NCBI RefSeq assembly: GCF_001687325.1
Contig: NZ_LZRD01000011.1
Location: forward strand, 62,001 to 126,000
Source of the DNA: Streptomyces sp. PTY087I2
GTDB lineage: Bacteria; Actinomycetota; Actinomycetes; Streptomycetales; Streptomycetaceae
DNA: 64,000 bases
Direction of reading: 5' to 3'
Shown here: piece by piece, positions 1-8,192 of the stretch
Numbering within the stretch: the first letter of the stretch is position 1
Layout of the letters: each line of letters starts with the position of its first letter
Position numbers and translations under genes: made by a program
The notes under the pieces: model-generated
Told to the model about the DNA's origin: nothing
Databases searched by the model: none
What the model saw: the letters and a program-made list of their open reading frames with translations, nothing else

Positions 1-489
1 GCTCTCGCCGTCGCGGCGCAGCCGCCGGTAGCGGGTCACCTCGGCGCAGTCCGGGAAGAACTCCGCGAGATCGCCGGGCAGCGGCACCGGGCCGTGGCCG
101 AGCACGGTCGTCGCCTCGCCGGACTGCTGGGCCACGATCGCGTCGACCGAACCCAGCAGCCGGACCGGGGAGACCCGCCGGGCGCGCGGCTCGATGAACG
201 TGCCGCGCCGCCGGTGCCGGCTGATCAGCCCCTCCGTCTCCAGCTCCTTGAGCGCCTGGCGCATCGTGAGGACGCTGACCCCGTAGTGCGCGGCGAGCTG
301 TTCCTCGGTGGGCAGCCGGGCGGAGGCGTCCTGCGGGCGGCCCAGTATGGAGGCCCGCAGCGACTGGGACACCTGGTACCAGAGAGGCAGCTTCCGGTTC
401 AGGACGAGGGAGTCGGGGGCGAAGGCGGCCGGCTGGCGCGGCTGGTCCGCCCCGCTGTCCGTCCCGGCCTGCTCATGGCTCTCGGTCAT
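1..489 (-). CDS. GntR/HutC-family transcriptional regulator (3' end cut by window edge)
   Basis: The start is the ATG complementary to 487-489, and the frame stays open to base 1, so only about 163 N-terminal residues are visible. Residues 34-99 form a GntR winged helix, with LPTEEQLAAHYGVS followed by TMRQALKELETEGLI and the wing RHRRRGTF. The start of a UTRA-type effector domain follows, with conserved arginines in ARRVSPVRLLG and TRYRRLRR. It lies 58 bp downstream of hmgA on the same strand and is probably co-transcribed with it. A role in controlling tyrosine or homogentisate catabolism is inferred from position alone. A near-palindrome upstream of hmgA (1917-1936) is a possible target. 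Confidence 0.85.
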   Translation of the reverse strand, partial: MTESHEQAGTDSGADQPRQPAAFAPDSLVLNRKLPLWYQVSQSLRASILGRPQDASARLPTEEQLAAHYGVSVLTMRQALKELETEGLISRHRRRGTFIEPRARRVSPVRLLGSVDAIVAQQSGEATTVLGHGPVPLPGDLAEFFPDCAEVTRYRRLRRDGES

Positions 490-547
490 GTCGTCCCCGT
501 CCCCGTCCCGTCCCATTCCGCCCCTCCGGACCTCCCGCGCCCGTCGG

Positions 548-1867
548 CTACGGCCGGAAGTTGCGGCTCAGACCCTGCCACACGTCGTCGTAACCGCGCT
601 GGAGATGGCCGGCGGAGGCCGCCTGCTCCGTCGCCGTGACCGGCCAACGGGTCTCGAACATGAACGCCAGACCGTCGTCGATCTTCTGCGGCTTCAGCTC
701 CGCCGCGCTCGCCCGGTCGAAGGTCTCCCGGTCCGGGCCGTGCGCCGACATCATGTTGTGCAGGGAGCCGCCGCCGGGGACGAAGCCGTCGGCCTTCGCG
801 TCGTACGCCCCGTCGATCAGGCCCATGTACTCGCTCATCACATTGCGGTGGAAGTACGGCGGGCGGAAGGTGTCCTCGCCGACCAGCCAGCGCGGGGCGA
901 AGACGACGAAGTCCACCCCGGCCAGCCCCGGGGTGTCGGACGGCGAGGTCAGCACCGTGAAGATCGACGGGTCGGGGTGGTCGTAGCTGATCGTGCCGAT
1001 CACGTTGAACCGGCGTAGGTCGTAGACGTACGGGGTGTGGTTGCCGTGCCAGGCCACCACATCGAGCGGCGAGTGGTCGTACGTCGCCGACCAGAGGTTC
1101 CCGCAGAACTTGTTGACCACCTCCACCGGGCCCTCGCGGTCCTCGTACGCGGCGACGGGGGCCAGGAAATCCCGGGCGTTCGCCAGGCCGTTGGCGCCGA
1201 TCGGGCCGAGGTCGGGCAGCGCGAACGGGCGGCCGTAGTTCTCGCAGACGTAACCGCGCGCGGTCTCCTCCAGCAGCTCCACCCGGAAGCGGACCCCGCG
1301 CGGGATCAGCGCGACATGGCCCGGTTCGGCGTGCAGCAGGCCCAGCTCGGTGCGGAGCAGCAGCCCGCCGCGCTCCGGGACGATCAGCAGCTCGCCGTCG
1401 GAGTCGCTGAACACCCGGTCCGTCATCGAGGAGTTGGCGTGGTAGAGGTGGATGGCCATCCCGGCGCGCTGGGCGGCGTCGCCGTTGCCGCCGAGCGTCC
1501 ACAGGCCGGTCAGGAAGTCCGTGCCGGGCGCGGGGTCGGGCAGCGGGTTCCAGCGGAGCCGGTTCGGGTCCGGCACGGTCTCGGTGAACGGGGCCGAGCG
1601 CAGGGCACCGTTGTCGATGCGGGTGAACGCCGGGTGGGCGGCCGAGGGGCGGATCCGGTAGAGCCAGGAACGGCGGTTGTCCGCGCGCGGCTCGGTGAAG
1701 GCGGAGCCGCTCAGCTGCTCCGCGTACAGCCCGAGGGGGGCGCGCTGGGGGGAGTTGCGGCCGTGCGGGAGCGCCCCCGGCACCGCCTCCGAGCTGTGCT
1801 CGTTGCCGAAGCCGGAGGAATAGGTCAGCCCTTCGGCCGTCTTCCTCGCCTGGTCGATCGCGCTCAT
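548..1867 (-). CDS. hmgA: homogentisate 1,2-dioxygenase
   Basis: This cytoplasmic non-haem iron enzyme opens the ring of homogentisate to maleylacetoacetate in phenylalanine/tyrosine breakdown. It has 439 residues, normal for the family. The N-terminal signature [16 protein letters not shown] (residues 19-34) is intact. The iron site is visible as HRNVMSE (His340, Glu346) and HGPD (His376), and SLH ends at His370; the offset from the human enzyme is +5. A second candidate ORF runs through the same bases in another frame, but it lacks these motifs. The gene is divergent from a TetR gene and is followed by a GntR gene. It has no fumarylacetoacetate hydrolase partner here, so the pathway continues elsewhere in the genome. 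Confidence 0.97.
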   Translation of the reverse strand: MSAIDQARKTAEGLTYSSGFGNEHSSEAVPGALPHGRNSPQRAPLGLYAEQLSGSAFTEPRADNRRSWLYRIRPSAAHPAFTRIDNGALRSAPFTETVPDPNRLRWNPLPDPAPGTDFLTGLWTLGGNGDAAQRAGMAIHLYHANSSMTDRVFSDSDGELLIVPERGGLLLRTELGLLHAEPGHVALIPRGVRFRVELLEETARGYVCENYGRPFALPDLGPIGANGLANARDFLAPVAAYEDREGPVEVVNKFCGNLWSATYDHSPLDVVAWHGNHTPYVYDLRRFNVIGTISYDHPDPSIFTVLTSPSDTPGLAGVDFVVFAPRWLVGEDTFRPPYFHRNVMSEYMGLIDGAYDAKADGFVPGGGSLHNMMSAHGPDRETFDRASAAELKPQKIDDGLAFMFETRWPVTATEQAASAGHLQRGYDDVWQGLSRNFRP

Positions 1868-1916
1868 CCCGCACTCCCGGTGCCCAAGAAAGCCCTCGGA
1901 TCCGCCGGACGACGAA

Positions 1917-1936
1917 TCCTATGTACCACCGTAGGA
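1917..1936. promoter_or_regulatory. candidate operator upstream of hmgA
   Basis: TCCTATG-TACCAC-CGTAGGA is an imperfect inverted repeat with 6 of 7 arm positions matching. It sits 50-69 bp upstream of the hmgA start, where a promoter or repressor site is expected. Which regulator binds it is unknown; the candidates are the GntR gene at 1-489 and the TetR gene at 2243. Confidence 0.35.
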
Positions 1937-2020
1937 ATAGGAGCGGGGCGCGTCAACGGCACACATCGGGCCATTCGGTGCGTGTGCCTCCGCTGTCCCG
2001 CCGGACTGCCTTTGGTGCCC

Positions 2021-2104
2021 GGTGGTCTGCCTTTGGTGTCCGGGCCTGCCGCCTCGGGTCTTCGGTGGTCTGCCTTTGGTGTCCGGGCCTGCCGCCTCGG
2101 GTCT
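2021..2104. repeat. tandem duplication, 41-bp identical units, period 43 bp
   Basis: Bases 2021-2061 recur without change at 2064-2104. The flanks on both sides carry shorter, diverged pieces of the same G/C-rich words. It is not coding and shows no CRISPR-like spacing. Confidence 0.85.
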
Positions 2105-2242
2105 CCGCAGGGCTGCCCCCGCTGTCCGGCCCGCGCCCCTGGTCTCCGCCGGGCTGCCTCCGCTGCCCGTCGGCCCGCCTCCGCTGCCCGCCGGGCTGCC
2201 TCCGCTGTCGGGCCCGAGCGCCGGGCACGGCATCATGGGCCC

Positions 2243-2863
2243 GTGCCTCCTCAGCCCCATGTCAACCCGAACCTCCGCCGCGCCCCCGTGCAGCAGCGCA
2301 GCGCCGACCGGCTGGCCCGGATACTCGACTCCTGCGCCGGGCTCCTCGACGAGACCGGATACGAGCAGCTCACCACCCGGGCGGTCGCCGAGCGCGCGGA
2401 GGTGCCGATCGGCTCCGTCTACCGGTTCTTCTCCAACAAGCGCGCCCTCGTCGACGCCCTCGCGCTGCGCAACCTGGACACCTACGCCGACCGCATCACC
2501 GCCCGGCTCGCGGACCTCCCCGCCGCCGACTGGCGCGCCGCCATCGACGCGGTGCTCGACGAGTACCTGGCGATGAAGCGGAGCGTCCCCGGGTTCGCGC
2601 TCGTCGACTTCGGGCCGCCGTTCCCCGCCGAGGGCCCGGCGGACGACGCCAACCGGCGGCTGGCGGACCGCCTCGCCGCCCTGCTCGCCGGGCACCTCGG
2701 CCGCTGGCCCGACGAGGGGCTGTCCCGGGCGATCCTGGTGAGCGTGGAGGCGGCCGACGCGCTGCTGCAACTCGCCTTCCGTACGGAACCCTCGGGGGAC
2801 GCGGCGATCATCGCCGAGACCCGGACGCTGGTCAGGTCCTATCTGGCCCAGACGCTGGACTGA
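2243..2863 (+). CDS. TetR-family transcriptional regulator
   Basis: A 206-residue one-component repressor with an N-terminal helix-turn-helix at about residues 17-63 (ILDSCAGLLDETGYEQLTTR, then VPIGSVYRFFSNKRALVDAL) and a variable all-helical ligand domain. The GTG at 2243 is chosen because translation before it is low-complexity repeat sequence. It is divergent from hmgA and lies 154 bp upstream of a molybdopterin oxidoreductase in the same direction. The ligand is unknown. A half-conserved copy of the 20-bp palindrome seen elsewhere in the window lies just after its stop (2911-2930). Confidence 0.88.
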   Translation: MPPQPHVNPNLRRAPVQQRSADRLARILDSCAGLLDETGYEQLTTRAVAERAEVPIGSVYRFFSNKRALVDALALRNLDTYADRITARLADLPAADWRAAIDAVLDEYLAMKRSVPGFALVDFGPPFPAEGPADDANRRLADRLAALLAGHLGRWPDEGLSRAILVSVEAADALLQLAFRTEPSGDAAIIAETRTLVRSYLAQTLD

Positions 2864-2910
2864 GGCGGACGCGTCGGGCCCCTTTCCTGGGGCCCACGAC
2901 ACCTCCCCAC

Positions 2911-2930
2911 CGTGCGTACCGGTCGGTATG
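2911..2930. promoter_or_regulatory. weak copy of the CATACCGACC-GGTCGGTATG palindrome
   Basis: The right half GGTCGGTATG is perfect. The left half matches the consensus at 6 of 10 positions. It lies 88 bp upstream of the oxidoreductase ATG and 47 bp after the tetR stop, so it could be an operator for the oxidoreductase gene. The better copies are at 20843-20862 and 28233-28252. Confidence 0.4.
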
Positions 2931-3017
2931 CTCGCCGTGCCGGGGCAGCGGGGCTCCCACGCCCCCCGCCCGGCCCATGTCCGCGTGCCGTCGTCGCAGC
3001 CGCCCCGGGGAGGGCCC

Positions 3018-5222
3018 ATGTCCCACGACTCCCGCACCGCACCGCGCATCTGCCCCCTCTGCGAGGCCACCTGCGGCCTCACCCTCACCATCGAGGGGAC
3101 CACCGTCACCGGTGCGCGCGGCGACCGCGACGACATCTTCAGCCGGGGCTTCATCTGCCCCAAGGGAGCCTCCTTCGGAGGGCTCGACGCCGACCCCGAC
3201 CGGCTGCGCGTCCCCCTCGTGCGCGGCGAGGACGGGGAGCTGCGCGAGGCGGCCTGGGGCGAGGCGTTCGACCTGATCGCCGCGCGGATACCGGACCTGG
3301 TGAAAGCCCATGGCCCGCAGGCCGTCGGCGTGGTGCTCGGCAACCCCAACGTGCACACGATGGCGGGCTCCCTCTACCCGCCCCTGCTGCTTGCCGCCCT
3401 GCGCACCCGTAACGTCTTCACCGCCAGCACCCTGGACCAGATGCCCAAGCACGTCTCCAGCGGCCTGCTCTTCGGTGACGCGCACGCCATCCCCGTACCG
3501 GATCTCGACCGCACCGGCCATCTCCTCCTGATCGGCGCCAACCCGCTGGAGTCCAACGGCAGCCTCTGCACCGCCCCTGACTTCCCCGGCCGGCTCAAGG
3601 CCCTGCGCCGGCGCGGTGGCACGCTCACCGTCATCGACCCGCGCCGCACCCGTACCGCCCGGCTCGCCGACCGGCACGTCGCGATCCGGCCGGGTGCGGA
3701 CGCCCTGCTGCTGGCCGCACTCGCGCACACCCTGATCGACGAGAAGCTCGCCGACCCCGGACCACTCACCGAGCATCTGGAAGGCCTCGACGAACTCGCC
3801 GCCGCCCTGGCGGACTTCACGCCGGACGCGGTCGCCGCCGCCTGCGACGTGGACGCGGACACCATCACCGCCACCGCCCGCGAACTCGCCGCCGCCCCCA
3901 CCGCCGCCGTCTACGGGCGCATCGGCAGCTGCACCGTCGAGCACGGCACCCTGGCCAGCTGGCTGGTGGACGTCCTCAACATCCTCACCGGAAACCTGGA
4001 CCGGCCCGGCGGCGCGCTCTTCCCGCTCTCCGCCACCGCCCGCGCTCCCCGTCCCACCGCCCCCGGGACACGTAACGCCGCCCCCGGCAAGGGCTTCGCG
4101 CTCGGCCGTTGGTCGAGCCGGGTCTCCGGGCACCCCGAGGCCAAGGGTGAACTGCCCATCGCCGCCCTCGCCGAGGAGATCGACACCCCGGGCCAGGACC
4201 GTATCCGCGCCCTGGTGGTCATCGCGGCCAACCCCGTACTCTCCGCGCCCGACGGCGACCGGCTCGACGCGGCCCTCGCCGACGGGCTCGACTTCATGGT
4301 CAGCGTCGACCCGTACCTCAACGAGACCTCGCGCCGCGCCGATGTCGTGCTGCCCCCGCCGCCGCCCTCGCAGAGCGCCCACTTCGACTTCGCGTTCAAC
4401 AGTTTCGCCGTCCACAACCAGGTCCGCTACACCCGCGCCGCCGTGCCCCTGGAGGACGGGCGGATGGACGAGAGCGAGATCCACGCCCGGCTGATCCTCG
4501 CGGTGAGCGGCATGCACGGCGCGCCGCCCTCCGCCGTCGACGACCTGGCCGTCGACACCGCCCTCACCCGGGCCGGGGCAGCAAAGGAGCTGGCCGCCGA
4601 ACTCACCGGCGAGAACGGCCCCGAACGGCGGCTGGACCTGATGCTGCGCCTGGGCCCGTACGGGCTGACGCTTCAGCAACTCCTCGCCCACCCGCACGGC
4701 ATCGACCTCGGCCCGCTGAAACCCCGCCTCACCGAGGTCCTGCGCACCCGCTCCGGCCGCGTCGAACTGCTCCCGGAGCCGATCGCCGCCGATCTGCCGC
4801 GCCTGCGCCGGGCGCTGGGCGACCGGCCCGCCCCGCTCGTCCTCGTCGGCCGCCGCCATCTGCGCTCCAACAACAGCTGGATGCACAACGTCGGTTCGCT
4901 CACCGGCGGGTCCAACGTCTGCACCCTCCAGATCCACCCCGACGACGCGGCCCGCCTCGGGCTGGCCGATGGAGACACCGCGCGCATCGAGTCCTCGGGC
5001 GGCGGCATCGAAGCCCCCGCCGAGATCACCGACACCGTGCGCAGCGGGGTGGTGAGCCTCCCGCACGGCTGGGGCCACAGCCGCCCCGGCACCCGGATGT
5101 CGGTCGCCGCCGCCCACCCCGGGGCGAACGTCAACCAACTCCTCGACGGCACGCTCCTGGATCCGCTGTCCGGCACGGCGGTCCTGAACGCCATCCCGGT
5201 CTCCATCACCCCAGCTCACTAG
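3018..5222 (+). CDS. molybdopterin oxidoreductase (formate dehydrogenase / nitrate reductase-like)
   Basis: A 734-residue enzyme of the DMSO-reductase superfamily. The N-terminal [4Fe-4S] motif is clear: Cys12, Cys15, Cys19 and Cys47 (ICPLCEATC, then GFICPKG). The molybdopterin-binding region follows, and a C-terminal molydopterin dinucleotide-binding domain covers about residues 600-730 (RSNNSWMHN, then LPHGWGH and NVNQLLD). There is no Tat signal, so it is cytoplasmic. The ATG at 3018 begins just before the iron-sulphur motif, and earlier in-frame codons would add a Pro/Arg-rich tail. No electron-transfer subunit is adjacent. The substrate cannot be told from sequence. ACCCC/GGGGT with a T run (5227-5247) may terminate it. 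Confidence 0.9.
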   Translation: MSHDSRTAPRICPLCEATCGLTLTIEGTTVTGARGDRDDIFSRGFICPKGASFGGLDADPDRLRVPLVRGEDGELREAAWGEAFDLIAARIPDLVKAHGPQAVGVVLGNPNVHTMAGSLYPPLLLAALRTRNVFTASTLDQMPKHVSSGLLFGDAHAIPVPDLDRTGHLLLIGANPLESNGSLCTAPDFPGRLKALRRRGGTLTVIDPRRTRTARLADRHVAIRPGADALLLAALAHTLIDEKLADPGPLTEHLEGLDELAAALADFTPDAVAAACDVDADTITATARELAAAPTAAVYGRIGSCTVEHGTLASWLVDVLNILTGNLDRPGGALFPLSATARAPRPTAPGTRNAAPGKGFALGRWSSRVSGHPEAKGELPIAALAEEIDTPGQDRIRALVVIAANPVLSAPDGDRLDAALADGLDFMVSVDPYLNETSRRADVVLPPPPPSQSAHFDFAFNSFAVHNQVRYTRAAVPLEDGRMDESEIHARLILAVSGMHGAPPSAVDDLAVDTALTRAGAAKELAAELTGENGPERRLDLMLRLGPYGLTLQQLLAHPHGIDLGPLKPRLTEVLRTRSGRVELLPEPIAADLPRLRRALGDRPAPLVLVGRRHLRSNNSWMHNVGSLTGGSNVCTLQIHPDDAARLGLADGDTARIESSGGGIEAPAEITDTVRSGVVSLPHGWGHSRPGTRMSVAAAHPGANVNQLLDGTLLDPLSGTAVLNAIPVSITPAH

Positions 5223-5226
5223 CACT

Positions 5227-5247
5227 ACCCCGTTGACCTGGGGTTTT
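5227..5247 (+). terminator. small hairpin with T run after the oxidoreductase
   Basis: ACCCC (5227-5231) pairs with GGGGT (5240-5244) and is followed by TTT. The stem is short, so this is only a plausible terminator. Confidence 0.4.
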
Positions 5248-5361
5248 GCTCGTATTGCTCACGCGTCAACGTCTTGTTAACTCTTCGAGGAGGCCCCTAA
5301 CGTCATCCGGACCGACCGCCGAGACCGGTGGGAGTTCAAGGATGAACGTTAGGTATCCCCC

Positions 5362-6801
5362 ATGCTGACAATCCTCGGCTTCGTCATGATCGCGACCTTC
5401 CTGGTCCTGATCATGACGAAGAAGATGTCGCCGATCGCGGCGCTGGTACTGATCCCCGCACTGTTCTGTGTCGCCGTCGGGCAGGGCGCCCAACTCGGCG
5501 ACTACGTGATCGAAGGCGTCGGCAATCTCGCCCCCACCGCCGCCATGCTGATGTTCGCCATCGTCTACTTCGGCGTGATGATCGACGTCGGCCTGTTCGA
5601 CCCGATCGTCCGGGGCATCCTGAAGTTCTGCCAGGCCGACCCGATGCGCATCGTGGTCGGTACGGCGGTGCTCGCCGCGATCGTCTCGCTGGACGGCGAC
5701 GGCTCCACGACCTTCATGATCACCGTCTCGGCGATGTATCCCCTCTACAAACGCCTGAAGATGAGCCTGGTCGTGATGACCGGCGTCGCGGCCACCGCCA
5801 ACGGCGTCATGAACACCCTGCCCTGGGGCGGCCCCACCGCCCGCGCCGCCACCGCCCTCAAACTGGACGCCTCCGAGATCTTCGTCCCCATGATCCCGGC
5901 GCTGGCCATGGGCCTGCTCGCCGTGTTCGTGCTGGCGTACGTGCTCGGCATCCGGGAGCGCAAGCGCCTCGGGATGCTCACCCTCGACGAGGCGTTCGCC
6001 CGCGAGCCGCAGCCGGAACCGGAGACCGTGTCGGCAGGCCCCGGAGGCACCGGCGGCAAGGACCACCTCAGCAAGGGCACCGCAGCATCCGTCTCTGCAA
6101 GCGGTACGGGAAGTGGCACCGCGGACACGGACGCGAACGGGAACGGAAGCGACGACGAGCTCCAGGGCCTCGACCCGAACCGGCCCACGCTCCGCCCCAA
6201 GCTCTACTGGTTCAACGCCGGACTCACCGCCGCCCTGCTGACGGCGATGATCATGGAGCTGATGCCGATCCCGGTGCTCTTCCTCCTCGGCGCCGCCCTC
6301 GCGCTCACCGTCAACTTCCCCCACATGCCCGACCAGCGGGCCCGGATCGCCGCGCACGCCGACAACGTCCTCAACGTCTCCGGCATGGTCTTCGCCGCCG
6401 CCGTCTTCACCGGGGTCCTCACCGGCACCGGCATGGTCGAGCACATGGCCGACTGGGTCGTCGGCGCGGTCCCCGAGGCGATGGGCCCGCACATGGCCAT
6501 CGTCACCGGACTCCTCAGCCTGCCGCTCACCTACTTCATGTCCAACGACGGCTTCTACTTCGGCGTCCTGCCCGTCCTCGCCGAGGCGGGCGCGGCCCAC
6601 GGGGTCTCGCCGCTGGAGATCGCCCGCGCCTCGCTGGCCGGGCAGGCCCTGCACATGTCCTCGCCCCTCGTGCCTGCCGTGTACGTCCTCGTCGGCATGG
6701 CGAAGGTCGAGTTCGGCGACCACACCCGCTTCACCGTCAAGTGGGCCGTCCTCACCTCTCTCGTGGTGCTCGCGGCGGGCATCCTCTTCGGCATCATGTG
6801 A
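5362..6801 (+). CDS. CitMHS-family citrate/divalent-metal symporter
   Basis: A 479-residue integral membrane carrier. Hydrophobic segments begin at residue 3 and include TAAMLMFAIVYFGVMIDVGL and the conserved SLDGDGSTTFMITVSAMYPL loop typical of citrate-Mg/Ca symporters. A hydrophilic Gly/Ser/Thr/Asp-rich loop of about 60 residues (roughly 210-275) separates two membrane halves. The C-terminal half has the LTYFMSNDGFYFGVLPVL and SSPLVPAVYVL motifs. The stop codon shares a base with the next start (TGATG at 6799-6803), so the MFS gene is translationally coupled. Citrate is the family substrate; the exact ion is not visible. No two-component citrate sensor is nearby. Confidence 0.92.
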   Translation: MLTILGFVMIATFLVLIMTKKMSPIAALVLIPALFCVAVGQGAQLGDYVIEGVGNLAPTAAMLMFAIVYFGVMIDVGLFDPIVRGILKFCQADPMRIVVGTAVLAAIVSLDGDGSTTFMITVSAMYPLYKRLKMSLVVMTGVAATANGVMNTLPWGGPTARAATALKLDASEIFVPMIPALAMGLLAVFVLAYVLGIRERKRLGMLTLDEAFAREPQPEPETVSAGPGGTGGKDHLSKGTAASVSASGTGSGTADTDANGNGSDDELQGLDPNRPTLRPKLYWFNAGLTAALLTAMIMELMPIPVLFLLGAALALTVNFPHMPDQRARIAAHADNVLNVSGMVFAAAVFTGVLTGTGMVEHMADWVVGAVPEAMGPHMAIVTGLLSLPLTYFMSNDGFYFGVLPVLAEAGAAHGVSPLEIARASLAGQALHMSSPLVPAVYVLVGMAKVEFGDHTRFTVKWAVLTSLVVLAAGILFGIM

Positions 6802-8057
6802 TGGCCGAACGACCGCGAACCGGGCCCGGCCGGGGCTGGCTGCTGCGCCTCGTCATCGCCTTCGCCTTCGCGCAGGGGGCGGTGTCGATGGCGCGGCCCG
6901 CCGTCTCCTACCGGGCCCTCGCGCTGGGTGCGGATGAAACAGCTGTCGGTGTCATCGCCGGGGTCTACGCCCTGCTCCCGCTGTTCGTCGCCGTACCGCT
7001 CGGCCGCCGCACCGACCACGGCCGCTGCGCGCCCCTGCTGCCCATCGGCGTCCTTCTGATCTCCGGCGGCTGCGCGCTCAGCGGCCTGGTCTCCTCGCTG
7101 CCCGCGATGGCCGCCTGGAGCGGGGTGATGGGTCTCGGCCACCTGTGCTTCGTGATCGGCGCGCAGTCGATCGTGGCCCGGCAGTCGGCACCTCACGAAC
7201 AGGACCGCAACTTCGGGCACTTCACCATCGGGGCCTCGCTCGGCCAGCTCATCGGCCCGATCGCGGCGGGCGCGCTTATCTCCGGGCAGGGCGGAGCCCT
7301 CGGCCGTACGAGCGCGCTCGCGCTCCTCGTCTCGGCCGGGGTCTGCGCGGTCGCCCTCGCCTCCCTCTGGCGCATCGAGCACCGCCCGGCGACCGGCACC
7401 CGGCCGCGGGCCGACGGCAAGGTCCCCGTCCGGACGATCCTCGGCGCGCGGGGCGTCCCCGCGGGCATCCTCATCAGCATGGCCGTGCTGTCCGCCACCG
7501 ACATCCTCACCGCCTATCTGCCGGTCGTCGGCGAGCACCGCTCCATCGCACCGGCCACCGTCGGACTCCTGCTGAGCCTGCGGGCCGCCGCCACGATCGC
7601 CTGCCGGCTGGTGATGACACCGCTGCTGCGACTGCTGGGCCGCCGGGCCCTGCTGACCACCAGCTGTCTGCTCGCCGGACTCCTCTGCGCGGGCGTCGCG
7701 CTGCCCGTCCCCGTCCCGGTCCTCGCCGTGATGCTGGCCGTGCTCGGCTTCTGCCTCGGCGTCGGCCAGCCGCTGTCCATGACCACGGTCGTCCGCGCCG
7801 CGCCCGACGGGGCCCGCTCCACCGCGCTCGCCCTGCGGCTGACCGGCAACCGGCTCGGCCAGGTCGCCGCCCCGGCCGCGGCGGGCCTGATCGCGGGCGC
7901 GGTGGGGGTGGCGGCCCCGTTCGTGCTGCTCGGTGTGGGGCTGGTGGGCGCGGCGGGCCTCGGCCTGCGCGGCGAGGGTGAGAGCCGTACGGGGCGGGGC
8001 GACGGCCCCGGCCGCCCCGGGGCAAGGGATCATGCTGTTCCGGGGGCGAGGGCGTGA
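6801..8057 (+). CDS. MFS transporter
   Basis: A 418-residue major facilitator with about 12 hydrophobic segments and the loop 2-3 signature VAVPLGRRTDHGR. The start is the ATG overlapping the citM-like stop by one base. The C terminus after the last helix is a short charged tail. Coupling to a citrate symporter suggests export or uptake of a related acid or of a metal complex, but no substrate can be assigned. Earlier in-frame starts would lie inside the upstream gene and are rejected. Confidence 0.88.
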   Translation: MAERPRTGPGRGWLLRLVIAFAFAQGAVSMARPAVSYRALALGADETAVGVIAGVYALLPLFVAVPLGRRTDHGRCAPLLPIGVLLISGGCALSGLVSSLPAMAAWSGVMGLGHLCFVIGAQSIVARQSAPHEQDRNFGHFTIGASLGQLIGPIAAGALISGQGGALGRTSALALLVSAGVCAVALASLWRIEHRPATGTRPRADGKVPVRTILGARGVPAGILISMAVLSATDILTAYLPVVGEHRSIAPATVGLLLSLRAAATIACRLVMTPLLRLLGRRALLTTSCLLAGLLCAGVALPVPVPVLAVMLAVLGFCLGVGQPLSMTTVVRAAPDGARSTALALRLTGNRLGQVAAPAAAGLIAGAVGVAAPFVLLGVGLVGAAGLGLRGEGESRTGRGDGPGRPGARDHAVPGARA

Positions 8058-8097
8058 CCGGCGTGACCGGTGTCTCGGAAGGCTCCCTGGCGCCGGA

Positions 8098-8116
8098 AAA
8101 CTAACGGCGCTAGTTT
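8098..8116. promoter_or_regulatory. palindromic operator upstream of the aldehyde dehydrogenase
   Basis: AAACTA-ACGGCGC-TAGTTT has perfect 6-bp arms and lies 77 bp before the start. It matches the site at 14657-14675, between a TetR gene and an acyl-CoA dehydrogenase, at 14 of 19 positions. That suggests the TetR at 13939-14637 also controls this operon. Confidence 0.65.
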
Positions 8117-8192
8117 GGGCGGGTGCGACGAGTGCCCCGCGCCCGCCGCACGGCTTCGGCGCTCCGCACAGCACGTCCGGGAGGAAACAGCC

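Larger units (their letters stand above)
1868..2242. other. hmgA-tetR intergenic region with operator candidate and repeats
   Basis: This 375-bp divergent spacer holds no convincing gene. It contains an imperfect palindrome near hmgA (1917-1936), a perfect 41-bp tandem duplication (2021-2061 and 2064-2104), and then further degenerate copies rich in GGGCTGCCTCCGCTG up to about 2220. The reading frame of the downstream TetR gene happens to be open through the whole spacer, but that translation is low-complexity and is not believed. Confidence 0.7.

Noticed and set aside
1037..2242. Upstream extension of the TetR reading frame by about 400 codons
   Set aside because: It runs antisense to hmgA and then through tandem repeats. 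The TetR fold begins just after the GTG at 2243.
2832..5225. A 797-codon minus-strand open frame
   Set aside because: It is antisense to the molybdopterin oxidoreductase and lacks any recognisable motif.
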